A stretch of 64,000 bases of DNA from Bordetella genomosp. 7 (GTDB lineage Bacteria > Pseudomonadota > Gammaproteobacteria > Burkholderiales > Burkholderiaceae_B): assembly GCF_002261265.1 (NCBI RefSeq), contig NZ_NEVK01000003.1, positions 434,001-498,000 of the forward strand. Reading direction: 5' to 3'. Position 1 is the stretch's first letter. Each line of letters begins with the position of its first letter. This document shows, piece by piece, positions 30,364-39,113 of the stretch. The notes below the pieces were generated by a model. It ran no database searches and was not told the origin of the DNA. It was given only the letters and a program-made list of their open reading frames with translations. A program made the position numbers and the translations under genes.

Positions 30364-31106
30364 CAGCAGACCCCATTCTCGATGTGCGCGGCCTGTGCGC
30401 CCGTTATGGCAAAGTCGGTGCGTTGAGCGAGGCCACGCTTGCCGTGGCCCCCGGCAGTATCGTGACCGTGATCGGCGCCAATGGCGCGGGCAAGTCCACC
30501 ATGTTGAACGCGGTAATGGGTTCGTTGCCGAGCAGCGGGCATACCACCGGCGCTGTACAGTACGCGGGCACTGATGTGTCGGGCTGGAGCGTAGAGCGGC
30601 GCGTGGCCGCCGGCATGTCGCTGGTGCCGGAACGGCGCGAGTTGTTCGGCAGTATGTCGGTGGAAGACAACCTGCTGCTGGGCGGTTTTCGCCGCTACCG
30701 AGCCCGCGAAGCCGGCTGGCGCGATACGCTGGATGAAGTGTTCGAGCTGTTTCCGCGCCTGCGCGAGCGACGCCGCCAGGAGGCCGGTACGCTGTCTGGC
30801 GGCGAGCGGCAGATGCTGGCGGTGGGGCGGGCCCTGATGGCCAAGCCGCGCCTGTTGATGCTGGACGAACCCAGCCTGGGGCTGGCGCCGCGCATCGTGC
30901 GCGAGATCTTCCATATCATCGCGCGGTTGCGTGAAACAGGCGTCGCGATCCTGCTCGTGGAGCAGAACGCCCGCGCCGCGCTGCAGGTGGCCGATTACGG
31001 GTACGTACTGGAAACCGGCGAAGTCATCCTGCACGGCTCCGCCCGCGATCTCGCCGGCAACCCGCGCGTGATCGAAAGCTATTTGGGGCTGGGGAAGGGG
31101 GCGTAG
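30360..31106 (+). CDS. Branched-chain-type ABC ATPase (LivF family)
   Basis: Second ATPase of the transporter, 248 residues. Walker A is GANGAGKST, the signature [15 protein letters not shown], Walker [14 protein letters not shown], and the H-loop VEQNARAAL is typical of LivF. Its start overlaps the fused permease-ATPase stop (ATGA). It completes a system of binding protein, LivH, LivM-LivG and LivF. After its stop come palindromic repeats and an insertion sequence. Confidence 0.95.
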   Translation: MTADPILDVRGLCARYGKVGALSEATLAVAPGSIVTVIGANGAGKSTMLNAVMGSLPSSGHTTGAVQYAGTDVSGWSVERRVAAGMSLVPERRELFGSMSVEDNLLLGGFRRYRAREAGWRDTLDEVFELFPRLRERRRQEAGTLSGGERQMLAVGRALMAKPRLLMLDEPSLGLAPRIVREIFHIIARLRETGVAILLVEQNARAALQVADYGYVLETGEVILHGSARDLAGNPRVIESYLGLGKGA

Positions 31107-31160
31107 CGGTATGCGGCCAGGGTGTCTGGTGCGCCGGGGGGCCTTGTCGCAAGCTGTAGG

Positions 31161-31189
31161 GGTGTCTGACACCTCCGGAGTCAGACACC
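31161..31189. repeat. Palindromic repeat unit GGTGTCTGAC...GTCAGACACC
   Basis: An intact hairpin with arms GGTGTCTGACACC/TC and GAGTCAGACACC around CCGG belongs to the same family as the units at 2.1-2.3 and 50.3-50.5 kb. A second unit starts 72 bases further on (31233) but is split by the insertion sequence. The spacers before the two units are similar (GGTGCG-C/T-CGGGGGG, CTTGTC), suggesting tandem duplication. Confidence 0.85.
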
Positions 31190-31293
31190 TGGCGGCTGGT
31201 GCGTCGGGGGGGCTTGTCAGGCAAGGTGCAGCGGTGTCTGACTCCGAAGTGAAGTGACCCCCAAAAGTTGGATATCAACTTTGGGGTTATTTC

Positions 31294-31800
31294 ATGGAGA
31301 AGTACAGTGAATCGGTCAAACTGGCGTCGGCTCAGGAGTATTGCGAGGGCAATGCCGGGATTGCGGCGGTAGCGCAACGTCATGGTGTGAGTCGACATGC
31401 GCTGCGCCGCTGGGTGGCGGCCTATCGGATCCATGGTGTGGCCGGCCTCCGTACCAAGCGTGTCCGCTATGACGAGGCGTTCAAATGGAAGGTTCTGCTG
31501 CACATGAAGCAGCATGAGCTGTCGTACCGCCAGACGGCGGCGTGGTTCGACATCCGTAACTTCAATATCATCGCTCGCTGGGAGCGCCAGTATGATGTAC
31601 AGGGTTCAGCCCGAACATATACAGGAGGGCCTCCCAGGATGGTTTTACCCAAGAAGCCGGCGCTGCCTGACGCCGCACGCACCCGCGAAGACCTGCTCAA
31701 GGAGCTGCAGTTCTTGCGCACGGAGAACGCGTACCTAAAAAAGCTCGATGCCTTGGTTCAAGCCAAACAGAAATCGGCGCAGCAGAAAAAGCGCAAATAG
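31294..31800 (+). CDS. IS3-family transposase OrfA
   Basis: A 168-residue DNA-binding subunit with two helix-turn-helix segments (AAVAQRHGVSRHALRRWV at about 28-45 and SYRQTAAWFDIRNFNIIARWE at about 73-93). A C-terminal leucine/lysine-rich coiled coil (LLKELQFLRTENAYLKKL) follows. Its last codons run over a GAAAAAG heptamer at 31785-31791 before the TAG that overlaps the orfB GTG. That heptamer could support -1 frameshifting to an OrfAB fusion, as in other IS3 elements. Confidence 0.93.
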   Translation: MEKYSESVKLASAQEYCEGNAGIAAVAQRHGVSRHALRRWVAAYRIHGVAGLRTKRVRYDEAFKWKVLLHMKQHELSYRQTAAWFDIRNFNIIARWERQYDVQGSARTYTGGPPRMVLPKKPALPDAARTREDLLKELQFLRTENAYLKKLDALVQAKQKSAQQKKRK

Positions 31801-32636
31801 TGCTTGAACTAAGGCAACACTTTCCCCTGGCCGACCTGTTGTCGGTGGCAGGCCTGCCGCGCAGCACCTTTTATTACCAGTGGCGGGCCGGGCAAGCCGG
31901 TGACAAGTATGCGTCGTTGAAGGCCCGGATTTGCGCCATTTTTGAACAGCACCAAGGACGCTATGGCTATCGGCGCATCACCGAAGTCGTGCGCCAGCAA
32001 GGCTGGCCGGTTAATCACAAGACCGTGCAGCGCTTGATGGGCTTGCTGCGGTTGAAGTCTTGCGTGCGGGTCAAGAAATATCGCTCTTATCGTGGCGCAC
32101 TCAACCAGCTTGCCCCCAATGTGCTGCAACGCCAATTCCAGGCCGCGCAGCCGAACAAGAAGTGGGCCACCGATGTGACCGAGTTCAAAGTCGGCGCGCA
32201 GAAGCTGTATCTCTCGCCGGTGATGGACCTTTGTAACGGCGAGATCCTTGCCTACGAAATGGCCACCCGGCCAAGCTTTGCCATGGTTGCCAACATGCTC
32301 AAACAGGCTTGCACGCGGCTGGGCCCGTCCGAGCGTCCCATCCTGCACTCGGATCAGGGCTGGCAGTACCAGATGCCCGCCTACCGCGAACTGTTGGCGC
32401 AACACGGCGTGACCCCTAGCATGTCACGACGAGGCAACTGCCTGGACAATGCGGCCATCGAGAGCTTCTTCGGCACTCTCAAGGCCGAGTTCTACCACCT
32501 GAGCACCTTCCAGACCATTGAGCAGCTAAAGGACGGAATCGCCCGATATATCCATTACTACAATCACGAGCGCATCAAGCTTAAACTCAACGGGCTGAGC
32601 CCCGTGCAATACAGAACTCAGCTCCTGGCCACATAA
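31800..32636 (+). CDS. IS3-family transposase OrfB (DDE integrase)
   Basis: Catalytic subunit of 278 residues with an HTH_21 region (GRYGYRRITEVVRQQGWPVNHKTVQRLM) and an integrase core. The DDE triad lies in KWATDVTEF, LHSDQGWQY and DNAAIESFFGTLK, the last with the usual E-x6-K. The GTG at 31800 overlaps the orfA stop. The same frame is open upstream through the A-rich heptamer, so the natural product is probably the OrfAB frameshift fusion. Confidence 0.94.
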   Translation: MLELRQHFPLADLLSVAGLPRSTFYYQWRAGQAGDKYASLKARICAIFEQHQGRYGYRRITEVVRQQGWPVNHKTVQRLMGLLRLKSCVRVKKYRSYRGALNQLAPNVLQRQFQAAQPNKKWATDVTEFKVGAQKLYLSPVMDLCNGEILAYEMATRPSFAMVANMLKQACTRLGPSERPILHSDQGWQYQMPAYRELLAQHGVTPSMSRRGNCLDNAAIESFFGTLKAEFYHLSTFQTIEQLKDGIARYIHYYNHERIKLKLNGLSPVQYRTQLLAT

Positions 32637-32700
32637 CGGTCAAAACCGTCCAACTTTGTGGGGTCACTTCACGAAGGTGTCAGACACCTGGGCGGTGCGC

Positions 32701-33540
32701 CTACTTTCCTCCGCGCGCGAATTCCATGTACAGCCGGTGCGCCCGCCGGGCCATCGGGCCATACCGCAATTCGCGGTCTTCCACGCGGTTTACGTGCACT
32801 ACCTTGCCATAGTTGCCGGTCGAAAAGACTTCGTCGGCTTGTTCGACGTCGGCGCGCGTCAGCGCACGTTCTTGCACGTTCACTCCGTCTGCGCGCAGCA
32901 GTTGCAGCACGCGCTGGCGGGTAATGCCGTTCAGGAAGGTGCCGTTGTCGGCAGGAGTGGACACGACGCCGTCCCTGGCGATCCAGAGATTGGCGGTGGC
33001 GAACTCGGCGATATGTCCGTCGCCGTCCAGCATGATGGCGTTGTCGTACCCCTTGGCTGCGGCCTCGCGGATGGCGCGCTGACCGTTGGGGTACAGGCAC
33101 GACGCCTTGGCGTCGGTGGGGGCCATGTTCGACCAGGCGCGGGCAAAGCTGGAGAAGCACGCCGAGAACCCCTGGTCGCCGGGCATGGGTACCTTGAACA
33201 CGTGCAGCACGAATTGCGTTTTCTCGGCATCGGGCAGCAGGAAGCCGTCGGCGCAGAAGAACATCGGCTTGATGTACAGCGCCTCGCCAGCCGGAAAGCG
33301 CGCCACCGCCTGCAGGCACAGGTCGTAGATCGTTTCCCAGCCCAGTTGCGGCTGCATCAGCATCTTCTGCGCCGAGCGCACGACGCGCTGGCAGTGCAGA
33401 TCGAGGTCGGGGGTCAGGCCGTCGAAGGCGCGCGCACCATCGAACACCATGTTGGCCATCCAGAACGCGTGGTCGGCCGGCCCCAGCAGCTTGGGGTTTT
33501 CCGTGGTCCAGTGGCCGTCGTACCAGTAGAGTGCATCCAT
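32701..33540 (-). CDS. PLP-dependent class IV aminotransferase (branched-chain type)
   Basis: Fold-type IV pyridoxal-phosphate enzyme of 279 residues, most like branched-chain aminotransferase (IlvE family). It shows MVFDGARAFDG near residue 30, a PLP-lysine candidate in ALYIKPMFF and EFATANLWIARDG. NGITRQRVLQLL and a phosphate-binding STGNYGKVVHV segment follow. The ATG at 33540 is chosen because AAGGAA lies at Shine-Dalgarno distance and the family begins with YWYDGHW. A further 20 upstream codons are open but low-complexity. A role as D-amino-acid transaminase cannot be excluded. It is convergent with the first liv operon. Confidence 0.88.
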   Translation of the reverse strand: MDALYWYDGHWTTENPKLLGPADHAFWMANMVFDGARAFDGLTPDLDLHCQRVVRSAQKMLMQPQLGWETIYDLCLQAVARFPAGEALYIKPMFFCADGFLLPDAEKTQFVLHVFKVPMPGDQGFSACFSSFARAWSNMAPTDAKASCLYPNGQRAIREAAAKGYDNAIMLDGDGHIAEFATANLWIARDGVVSTPADNGTFLNGITRQRVLQLLRADGVNVQERALTRADVEQADEVFSTGNYGKVVHVNRVEDRELRYGPMARRAHRLYMEFARGGK

Positions 33541-33609
33541 GTAGAAATTCCTTGAGTCTGTACGGGCGCCGGCGGGCGCGCTTGCCGCCCGAGCATACAC
33601 CCGGCCGGC

Positions 33610-34623
33610 TTACAACTTGGCCTGCACCCGCTCGGCGACATCGGTGGGCACCCATTTCTGCCACACATCGGGATACTTGCGCAGAAAGTACAGGGCCGCG
33701 TCCTCGGGCTCGGCGCCCTGGTTTTCCAGCCATCCCAGTGTGTCGTCGATGGCGGCGTCCGGCACGCTGAGTTTTTCGAAGAAGGCGTGCAGCCGCGGGG
33801 CCCGTTTGGCGAAATCGGCGTTCAGGCCCGTGACCACCTTATTGGACTTGAATTCGGTAGGCACCGGGTTCGCGCATTGCGGGTCGGTCATGCACCGGTA
33901 CGCCGCCGCGTCGTAGGGCGGCAGTTCGAGCTTGACCAGATCCAGCGAGCCCACCAGCGCGGTGGGGGTCCAGTAATAAAAAACGATGTCGCGCTTGCGT
34001 TTGTAGGCCGACACGATGGCAGCCTTCTGCGCGGCGCCCGAGCCGGGGGCGAACATGGTGTATTCGCCTTCCAGCTGCAGCGCTTTCAGCAGGTTGGCAT
34101 TGAGGGTGCCGCACGCCCATCCGGCCGGACACCCATAGATGCGACCGCGCGCGGGATCTTCAGGGTCGGCGAATGTTCTCGCGTAGCGCTTCAGGTCGGC
34201 GGCGGTTTTCAGGTCGGGGTGGCGCTCGGCCGTGTAGCGGGGGATATACCAGCCTTCTCCCGCGTCGAATACATGCCCGGCCGCGAGGACCTTGCCCGAT
34301 TTCAAGGCTTTTTCCCAGGCCACTTCGATCTGCCCCGGCCAGACCTCGGGCGTGACTTCCATGTCGCCCCGTTGCAGCGCCGCCAGCATGGCGAGCGTTT
34401 CGCCGATTTCGACGGAGGTGTCGCAGCCGTACCCATGCTCGACGATGAAGCGCTCGATGCCGGCCAGTACCAGGTTGGATTCCCAGTTCAGGCCGCTGAA
34501 GCGTACCGGGGTGTCGACTTCGCATTGCGCGGCGGCGGCCGCGCCGGCGGGCGACATGCACCACAGCGCAGTGGCGGCGACCAGGGCCGACAGGACTCGC
34601 AAGAGGGGTTGCTTCTTATGCAT
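33610..34623 (-). CDS. OpuAC-type glycine betaine/choline-binding protein
   Basis: Periplasmic substrate-binding protein of 337 residues with a signal peptide (about 1-31, ending AGAAAAA). The quaternary-amine-binding fold shows in FSGLNWESNLVLAGIERFIVEHGYGC, EVWPGQIEVAW, GEGWYIPRYTAERHPDLKT and FYYWTPTALVGSLDLVKLELPPYD. The many conserved Trp and Tyr residues fit an aromatic cage for a trimethylammonium ligand. No permease or ATPase partner lies nearby, so it is an orphan. The start at 34623 has GGAGA upstream; the open frame continues 80 codons further without signal-peptide character. Confidence 0.88.
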   Translation of the reverse strand: MHKKQPLLRVLSALVAATALWCMSPAGAAAAAQCEVDTPVRFSGLNWESNLVLAGIERFIVEHGYGCDTSVEIGETLAMLAALQRGDMEVTPEVWPGQIEVAWEKALKSGKVLAAGHVFDAGEGWYIPRYTAERHPDLKTAADLKRYARTFADPEDPARGRIYGCPAGWACGTLNANLLKALQLEGEYTMFAPGSGAAQKAAIVSAYKRKRDIVFYYWTPTALVGSLDLVKLELPPYDAAAYRCMTDPQCANPVPTEFKSNKVVTGLNADFAKRAPRLHAFFEKLSVPDAAIDDTLGWLENQGAEPEDAALYFLRKYPDVWQKWVPTDVAERVQAKL

Positions 34624-34709
34624 CGGCAGTCTCCGTAACAGTGGAAGGGGCGGGCCAGGGCGCCGCGAGCCATCCAGTATCATAAAGACAAAGCCCCCAT
34701 TTTTTTCCC

Positions 34710-35870
34710 ATGCCCCGCAGATTGTTTCCACAGGCGAGCAGGACGCGGCCGCGTCGCCGCGCCGGGCGAAGCGCCGCGCGGCTGACCTCGCGCCGCGCGT
34801 CAGCGCGCCACCTGCTGCATGCCGGCCAGCTGCGCGACAGCCTGGCGCTGACCGCGCCGCCATCGCCGCGCACGGCCGTCATTGCCGGCATGCAGGCCGC
34901 CGTGGCCGTGCTGCTGGCGCTCGCCACCACGCACCTGTCGCCCTGGCCGCATCTGGTGGGCTTTCCGGCGCTGGGCGCGCTGGCGGCGCTGTTCGGGCGC
35001 TACGCCACACTGCATCGCCGCCGCCGGATTGTGCTGGTGTGCGGAACGTTGCTGACGGCGTGCGTGCTGCTGCCCTCGCTGGCCTCGCTGGCCGGCGCGA
35101 CGCCTGAGCAGTTGATCCTGGTGCTTGCCATAATGGCCGGAGCCGTATCGCTGGCCGTGTCGCGCTGGGCGCTCGGCGGCCCGGGCGCCGTCATCTTCGT
35201 ATTCGCCATCGGCGCTGTGCTGGCGCCGGCAGGCAGCTGGCAGGAGGTGGGGGCGCGCACGCTGGGCGCCGCCTGGGGCGCGTTGCTGGCCTGGATGGTG
35301 TGCGCGCTGACCGACAGGTTGCGGCCCGGCGACGCAGACGGCGCGCCGCCTACCGCCGCCGCGCCGCTGGCATACGAGCTGGCCGCGGCGGGGCGCATCA
35401 CCATCGGGGCGGGCGCCGCGGCGTTTGTTGCCCATGCGGCCGGGTGGAACTACCCCGCGTGGGCTGCCATAGGCGCCGTCGCAGTCATGCAGGGCGGCCA
35501 CCTGCACATCACCATGAACCGCGCGCTGCAGCGCATGGCCGGCACGGTGGTGGGCGCCTGCATCGTATGGGCGATTCTGGCGCAGCAGCCGCCGTTCTGG
35601 GCGGTGGTGCTGGCCATTGTGGTGTTCCAGTTCGTCACCGAGGTCATCATCGGCTTCAACTATGCGCTGGGGCAGATCACGGTGACGCCGATGGCATTGT
35701 TGATGACTCACCTGGCCTCGCCGGTGGCGCATGCCGACATGCCTGTGGAGCGCGTGCTGGACACGATGGTGGGCGCCGTGCTGGGCATCGCTCTGGCGCT
35801 GGTGTTTTCGTCGCTGGATGAACGCCGCCAACTTGCGCGTTGGCGGCGTCGGCGAGCGCGGCGCCGCTAG
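34710..35870 (+). CDS. FUSC-family inner-membrane protein
   Basis: A 386-residue membrane protein with about ten hydrophobic segments in two similar halves (about 55-195 and 225-370), resembling the fusaric-acid/aromatic-acid efflux (FUSC/YccS-like) fold. GMQAAVAVLLALATTHLSPWPHLVGFPALGALAALFG and NYPAWAAIGAVAVMQGG are characteristic. The first 50 residues are very Arg-rich and the true start may be later; no clear Shine-Dalgarno precedes 34710. The substrate is unknown. The stop codon overlaps that of the convergent livM-type gene. Confidence 0.78.
   Translation: MPRRLFPQASRTRPRRRAGRSAARLTSRRASARHLLHAGQLRDSLALTAPPSPRTAVIAGMQAAVAVLLALATTHLSPWPHLVGFPALGALAALFGRYATLHRRRRIVLVCGTLLTACVLLPSLASLAGATPEQLILVLAIMAGAVSLAVSRWALGGPGAVIFVFAIGAVLAPAGSWQEVGARTLGAAWGALLAWMVCALTDRLRPGDADGAPPTAAAPLAYELAAAGRITIGAGAAAFVAHAAGWNYPAWAAIGAVAVMQGGHLHITMNRALQRMAGTVVGACIVWAILAQQPPFWAVVLAIVVFQFVTEVIIGFNYALGQITVTPMALLMTHLASPVAHADMPVERVLDTMVGAVLGIALALVFSSLDERRQLARWRRRRARRR
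35823..35848. terminator. Hairpin inside the 3' end of the FUSC gene
   Basis: A perfect ten-base-pair stem (CGCCGCCAAC and its complement) with a TTGCGC loop lies 20-45 bases before the shared CTAG stop of two convergent genes. No T run follows. It may help terminate one or both transcripts, but it also simply encodes residues of the FUSC C-terminus. Confidence 0.35.
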
Positions 35871-36862
35871 GCCGCGCCGGCCTGCGGCCTGGCGCGGCGC
35901 CGCGCCAGATATGCCTGCCACTCGCCCACGATGCCGCGGCGGAAAGCCAGCACGCAGATGATGAAGATCAGGCCGATGACGATGGTGACCGATTCTCCCA
36001 GGCGCAGGAACCAGCTGTTGCCGGTAAGTTCGGCCATGAAGCGGCCGAAATCGCCCACTTTGTTTTCAAGCAGCACCACAATGAACGCGCCGAGTATCGG
36101 GCCCACCAGCGTTCCCATGCCGCCGATCAGGGTCATCAGGATCACCAGGCCGGACATCTGCCAGGTGGCGTCCGACAGCGTGGCCGACACGAACACCAGC
36201 GTCTTGGCCGAGCCCGCCAGCCCCGCGATGGCAGCCGACAGCACGAAAGCCATCAGCTTGAAGCGGTCGACGTCGTAACCCAGCGACAGGGCGCGGGGTT
36301 CGTTCTCGCGCAACGCCTTCAATACCTGGCCGAACGGCGAATTCACCGTGCGCCAGATAATGAAGAAGCCGATGGCAAACAGCGCCATGACCAGGTAGTA
36401 CAGATTCAGGTCGTCGCGCAGATCGATGACGCCGAACAGGGTGCCGCGCGGCACGCGCTGCAGGCCATCTTCGCCGCCGGTGAAGGGCGCCTGCAGGAAA
36501 AAGAAAAACACCATCTGCGCCAGCGCCAGCGTGATCATGGCGAAGTAGATGCCGCTGCGGCGTATGGCCAGCAGCCCCATCACGAAGCCCAGCGCGGCGG
36601 CGACCGCGGCGCCGAACAGCAGGCCCAGCTCGGTGGGAAACCCCCATATCTTGAGCGCGTGGCCGGTGGCGTAGGCGGCGCTGCCCAGGAACGCCGCGTG
36701 CCCGAACGACAGCAGGCCGGTAAAGCCCAGCAGCAGGTTGAAGGCGCACGCAAAAAGGGCGTAGCACATGACCTTCATGGCGAAGATGGGGTACACGCCC
36801 AAGTACGGCAGCAGGGCCACGATAATGGCCGCCGCCGTGTAGCCGAGCAGTTGTCGATTCAT
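35867..36862 (-). CDS. Branched-chain-type ABC permease (LivM family)
   Basis: Inner-membrane permease of 331 residues with about ten hydrophobic segments. LLGFTGLLSFGHAAFLGSAAYATGH near residue 45, the coupling loop FGQVLKALRENEPRALSLGYDVDRFK near 180, and VILMTLIGGMGTLVGPILGA near 240 identify the LivM family. It is the last gene of the second liv-type operon and overlaps livH by four bases. Its stop codon shares CTAG with the convergent FUSC gene. Confidence 0.95.
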   Translation of the reverse strand: MNRQLLGYTAAAIIVALLPYLGVYPIFAMKVMCYALFACAFNLLLGFTGLLSFGHAAFLGSAAYATGHALKIWGFPTELGLLFGAAVAAALGFVMGLLAIRRSGIYFAMITLALAQMVFFFFLQAPFTGGEDGLQRVPRGTLFGVIDLRDDLNLYYLVMALFAIGFFIIWRTVNSPFGQVLKALRENEPRALSLGYDVDRFKLMAFVLSAAIAGLAGSAKTLVFVSATLSDATWQMSGLVILMTLIGGMGTLVGPILGAFIVVLLENKVGDFGRFMAELTGNSWFLRLGESVTIVIGLIFIICVLAFRRGIVGEWQAYLARRRARPQAGAA

Positions 36863-37746
36863 TTCACTTTCCCGAAGAGTCCGGCGGGGCGCAGCAACAG
36901 CACGATGGCCATGATGATGAAGACGACGGTGCTGGACGCCTCTGGCCAGAACACCTTGGTCAGCCCTTCAATGACGCCCAAGCCCAGGCCGGTCAGGATG
37001 GCCCCCAGGATCGACCCCATGCCGCCGATCACCACCACGGCAAACACCACGATGATCAGGTTCGAGCCCATCAGCGGCGAAATCTGCAGAACGGGCGCGG
37101 CAAGCACGCCGGCAAAGCCGGCCAGCGCCACCCCGAAGCCATAGGTCAGGGTCACCATGCGAGGAACGTTCACGCCGAAGGCTTCGACCAGCCGCGGGTT
37201 TTCGGTGCCCGCCCGCAGCAGGGCGCCCAGGCGCGTGCGCTCGATGATGAACCAGGTGGCCAGGCACACGGTGATGGAAGCCACCACCACCCAGGCGCGG
37301 TAGTTGGGCAGGATCATGAAGCCCAGGTTGGTTGCGCCGCGCAGTGCGTCGGGGGTGGGATACGGTTGCCCCGATACGCCATACACGCTGCGGAACAGGC
37401 CCTCGATCAGCAGCGTCAGCCCGAAGGTCAGCAGCAGGCCGTATAAATGGTCGAGCTTGTACAGGTGCCGCAGCAGCAGCTTCTCGATGATGATGCCGAA
37501 CAGGCCCACCACCAGTGGAGCCAGGATCAGCATCACCCAATAGTTCAGTCCCAGGTACGACAGCCCCATCCAGGCCACGAACGCGCCCAGCATGTACAAC
37601 GAGCCATGGGCGAAATTGATGACGTTCAGCAGTCCGAAGATAACCGCCAGACCCAGCGAAAGCATGGCGTAGAACGACCCATTGACCAGCCCGAGCAGCA
37701 GCTGCCCGAGCAAGGCCTGTATGGGTATGCCAAATAAGAGAGTCAT
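36859..37746 (-). CDS. Branched-chain-type ABC permease (LivH family)
   Basis: A 295-residue inner-membrane permease of normal LivH length. The start LLGQLLLGLVNGSFYAMLSLGLAVIFGLLNVINFAHG, the coupling loop TRLGALLRAGTENPRLVEAFGVNVPR near 175, and VVIGGMGSILGAILTGLGLG are family hallmarks. It lies between the binding-protein gene (93 bases upstream) and livM (four-base overlap). Confidence 0.95.
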   Translation of the reverse strand: MTLLFGIPIQALLGQLLLGLVNGSFYAMLSLGLAVIFGLLNVINFAHGSLYMLGAFVAWMGLSYLGLNYWVMLILAPLVVGLFGIIIEKLLLRHLYKLDHLYGLLLTFGLTLLIEGLFRSVYGVSGQPYPTPDALRGATNLGFMILPNYRAWVVVASITVCLATWFIIERTRLGALLRAGTENPRLVEAFGVNVPRMVTLTYGFGVALAGFAGVLAAPVLQISPLMGSNLIIVVFAVVVIGGMGSILGAILTGLGLGVIEGLTKVFWPEASSTVVFIIMAIVLLLRPAGLFGKVK

Positions 37747-37839
37747 GTTGAAAGAATCCTGCGCGTTCGGGTAGAGGCGTGTCTCTCGCGGCGGCGCCCG
37801 GCCTGATGGGCCCGGGCGCGCCGCAGGTCGTGAAGCGGA

Positions 37840-39054
37840 TTACTTCTTGATGAGCTTGCAGGTGGACTCTTCCGGCTGGGTGAACACGTCTTCGCCCGGC
37901 AGCTTGGCCACGACCTTGTAGTAGTCCCAGGGGCCCTTGGACTCCTGCGGAGTCTTCACCTGCATCAGGTACATTTCATGCACCATGCGGCCATCGGGGC
38001 GGATGTAGCCGTCTTTGGCGTAGAAGTCGTTGATCTTGTTCGACTTCATCCATTTCATGAGCGCATCGCCATCGTCGGTGCCGGTAGCCTTCACGCCGTT
38101 CAGGTAGAACGCCACGGCAGAATAGTCGGCAGCCTGCAGGCTGGACGGCTTGCGCTTGACTTTGGCTTCGAATTTTTCGCTCCAGGCGCGCGCTTCCGGG
38201 CTCTGGTTCCAGTACCAGCTGTCGGTCAGGTACATGTTCTGCGTAGCCTGCAGGCCCAGCGAATGGATGTCGTTGATGAAGATGAGCAGCCCGGCCATCT
38301 TCATGGTCTGCGTGACGCCGAATTCGTTGGCGGCCTTGATGGAGTTGATCGTGTCGCCGCCGGCGTTGGCCAGGCCCAGGATCTGCGCGCCGGAGGCCTG
38401 CGCCTGCAGCAGGAACGACGAAAAATCGGACGTCGCCAGCGGCGCGCGCACCGTACCCTTGACTTCCCCGCCGGCTTTCTTGACCACGGCGATGGTGTCC
38501 CGCTCCAGCGCGTGGCCGAAGGCGTAGTCGGCCGTCAGGAAGAACCAGGTCTTGCCGCCGTCTTTCACCACCGCCGAGCCGGTGCCGCGCGCCAGCGCCA
38601 CGGTGTCATAGGCATAGTGCACCGTGTAGGGCGTGCATTGGGCATTGGTCAGGTCCGACGCGCCCGCGCCGATGGAGATGAAGGGTCTTTTCTTTTCGGC
38701 CGCGACCGCCGCCATGGCGAGGTTGGTGGCCGAGTTGGTGCCGCCCACCAGCAGGTCCAGGCCTTCCTGGTCGAACCATTCGCGGGCACGGCTGGAAGCA
38801 ATGTCGGCCTTGTTCTGGTGGTCGGCGGTGACAAGCTCGATCTTCTTGCCATTGATTTCGCCGCCCGCATCGGCTATTGCCATGCGGATCGCTTCCACTC
38901 CGGCAGGCCCGTCGATATCGGAATACACGCCGGACATGTCTGTAATGAAACCGATGCGGATGACATCGCCGGAGATGCCTTGCGCCTGGGCGGGTAGCCC
39001 TGCAAATCCCAGGCCGGCCAGGGCCAGTGCGGCAGGAATGTGATGCAGCTTCAT
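37840..39054 (-). CDS. Branched-chain-type ABC substrate-binding protein
   Basis: Periplasmic binding protein of 404 residues with a signal peptide (about 1-24, ending LPAQA). VIRIGFITDMSGVYSDIDGPAGVEAIRMAI, DHQNKADIASSRAREW, LLVGGTNSATNLAM and WFFLTADYAFGHALERD mark the type I fold. It differs clearly from the 26.2-kb paralogue and is closer to the amide/urea/aromatic-type ABC receptors; the actual ligand is unknown. It is third in the livG-livF-livJ-livH-livM operon. Confidence 0.93.
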   Translation of the reverse strand: MKLHHIPAALALAGLGFAGLPAQAQGISGDVIRIGFITDMSGVYSDIDGPAGVEAIRMAIADAGGEINGKKIELVTADHQNKADIASSRAREWFDQEGLDLLVGGTNSATNLAMAAVAAEKKRPFISIGAGASDLTNAQCTPYTVHYAYDTVALARGTGSAVVKDGGKTWFFLTADYAFGHALERDTIAVVKKAGGEVKGTVRAPLATSDFSSFLLQAQASGAQILGLANAGGDTINSIKAANEFGVTQTMKMAGLLIFINDIHSLGLQATQNMYLTDSWYWNQSPEARAWSEKFEAKVKRKPSSLQAADYSAVAFYLNGVKATGTDDGDALMKWMKSNKINDFYAKDGYIRPDGRMVHEMYLMQVKTPQESKGPWDYYKVVAKLPGEDVFTQPEESTCKLIKK

Positions 39055-39113
39055 GGGATGACTCCTTTGCTTCTCTCTTTGGGGGGCCGCGAAGGCGGCG
39101 GATGACAGGCTTT

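Larger units (their letters stand above)
31250..32671 (+). mobile_element. IS3-family insertion sequence, 1422 bp, complete
   Basis: The terminal inverted repeats are 23 bases with two mismatches: TGAAGTGACCCC then CA (left, 31250-31272) or AC (right, 32649-32671) then AAAGTTGGA. The ends are the TG...CA expected of IS3 elements. A 5-base direct repeat CGAAG flanks it (31245-31249 and 32672-32676). Inside are two overlapping frames, a helix-turn-helix OrfA and a DDE OrfB, in the -1 relation typical of the family. Both frames and both ends are intact, so it may still be active or have moved recently. Confidence 0.95.
31233..32688. repeat. Palindromic repeat unit interrupted by an IS element
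   Basis: The left part GGTGTCTGACTCCGAAG (31233-31249) and the right part GTGTCAGACACC (32677-32688) rejoin into one standard hairpin if the element at 31250-32671 and one copy of the 5-base duplication CGAAG are removed. The insertion point is at the loop of the hairpin. Confidence 0.88.
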
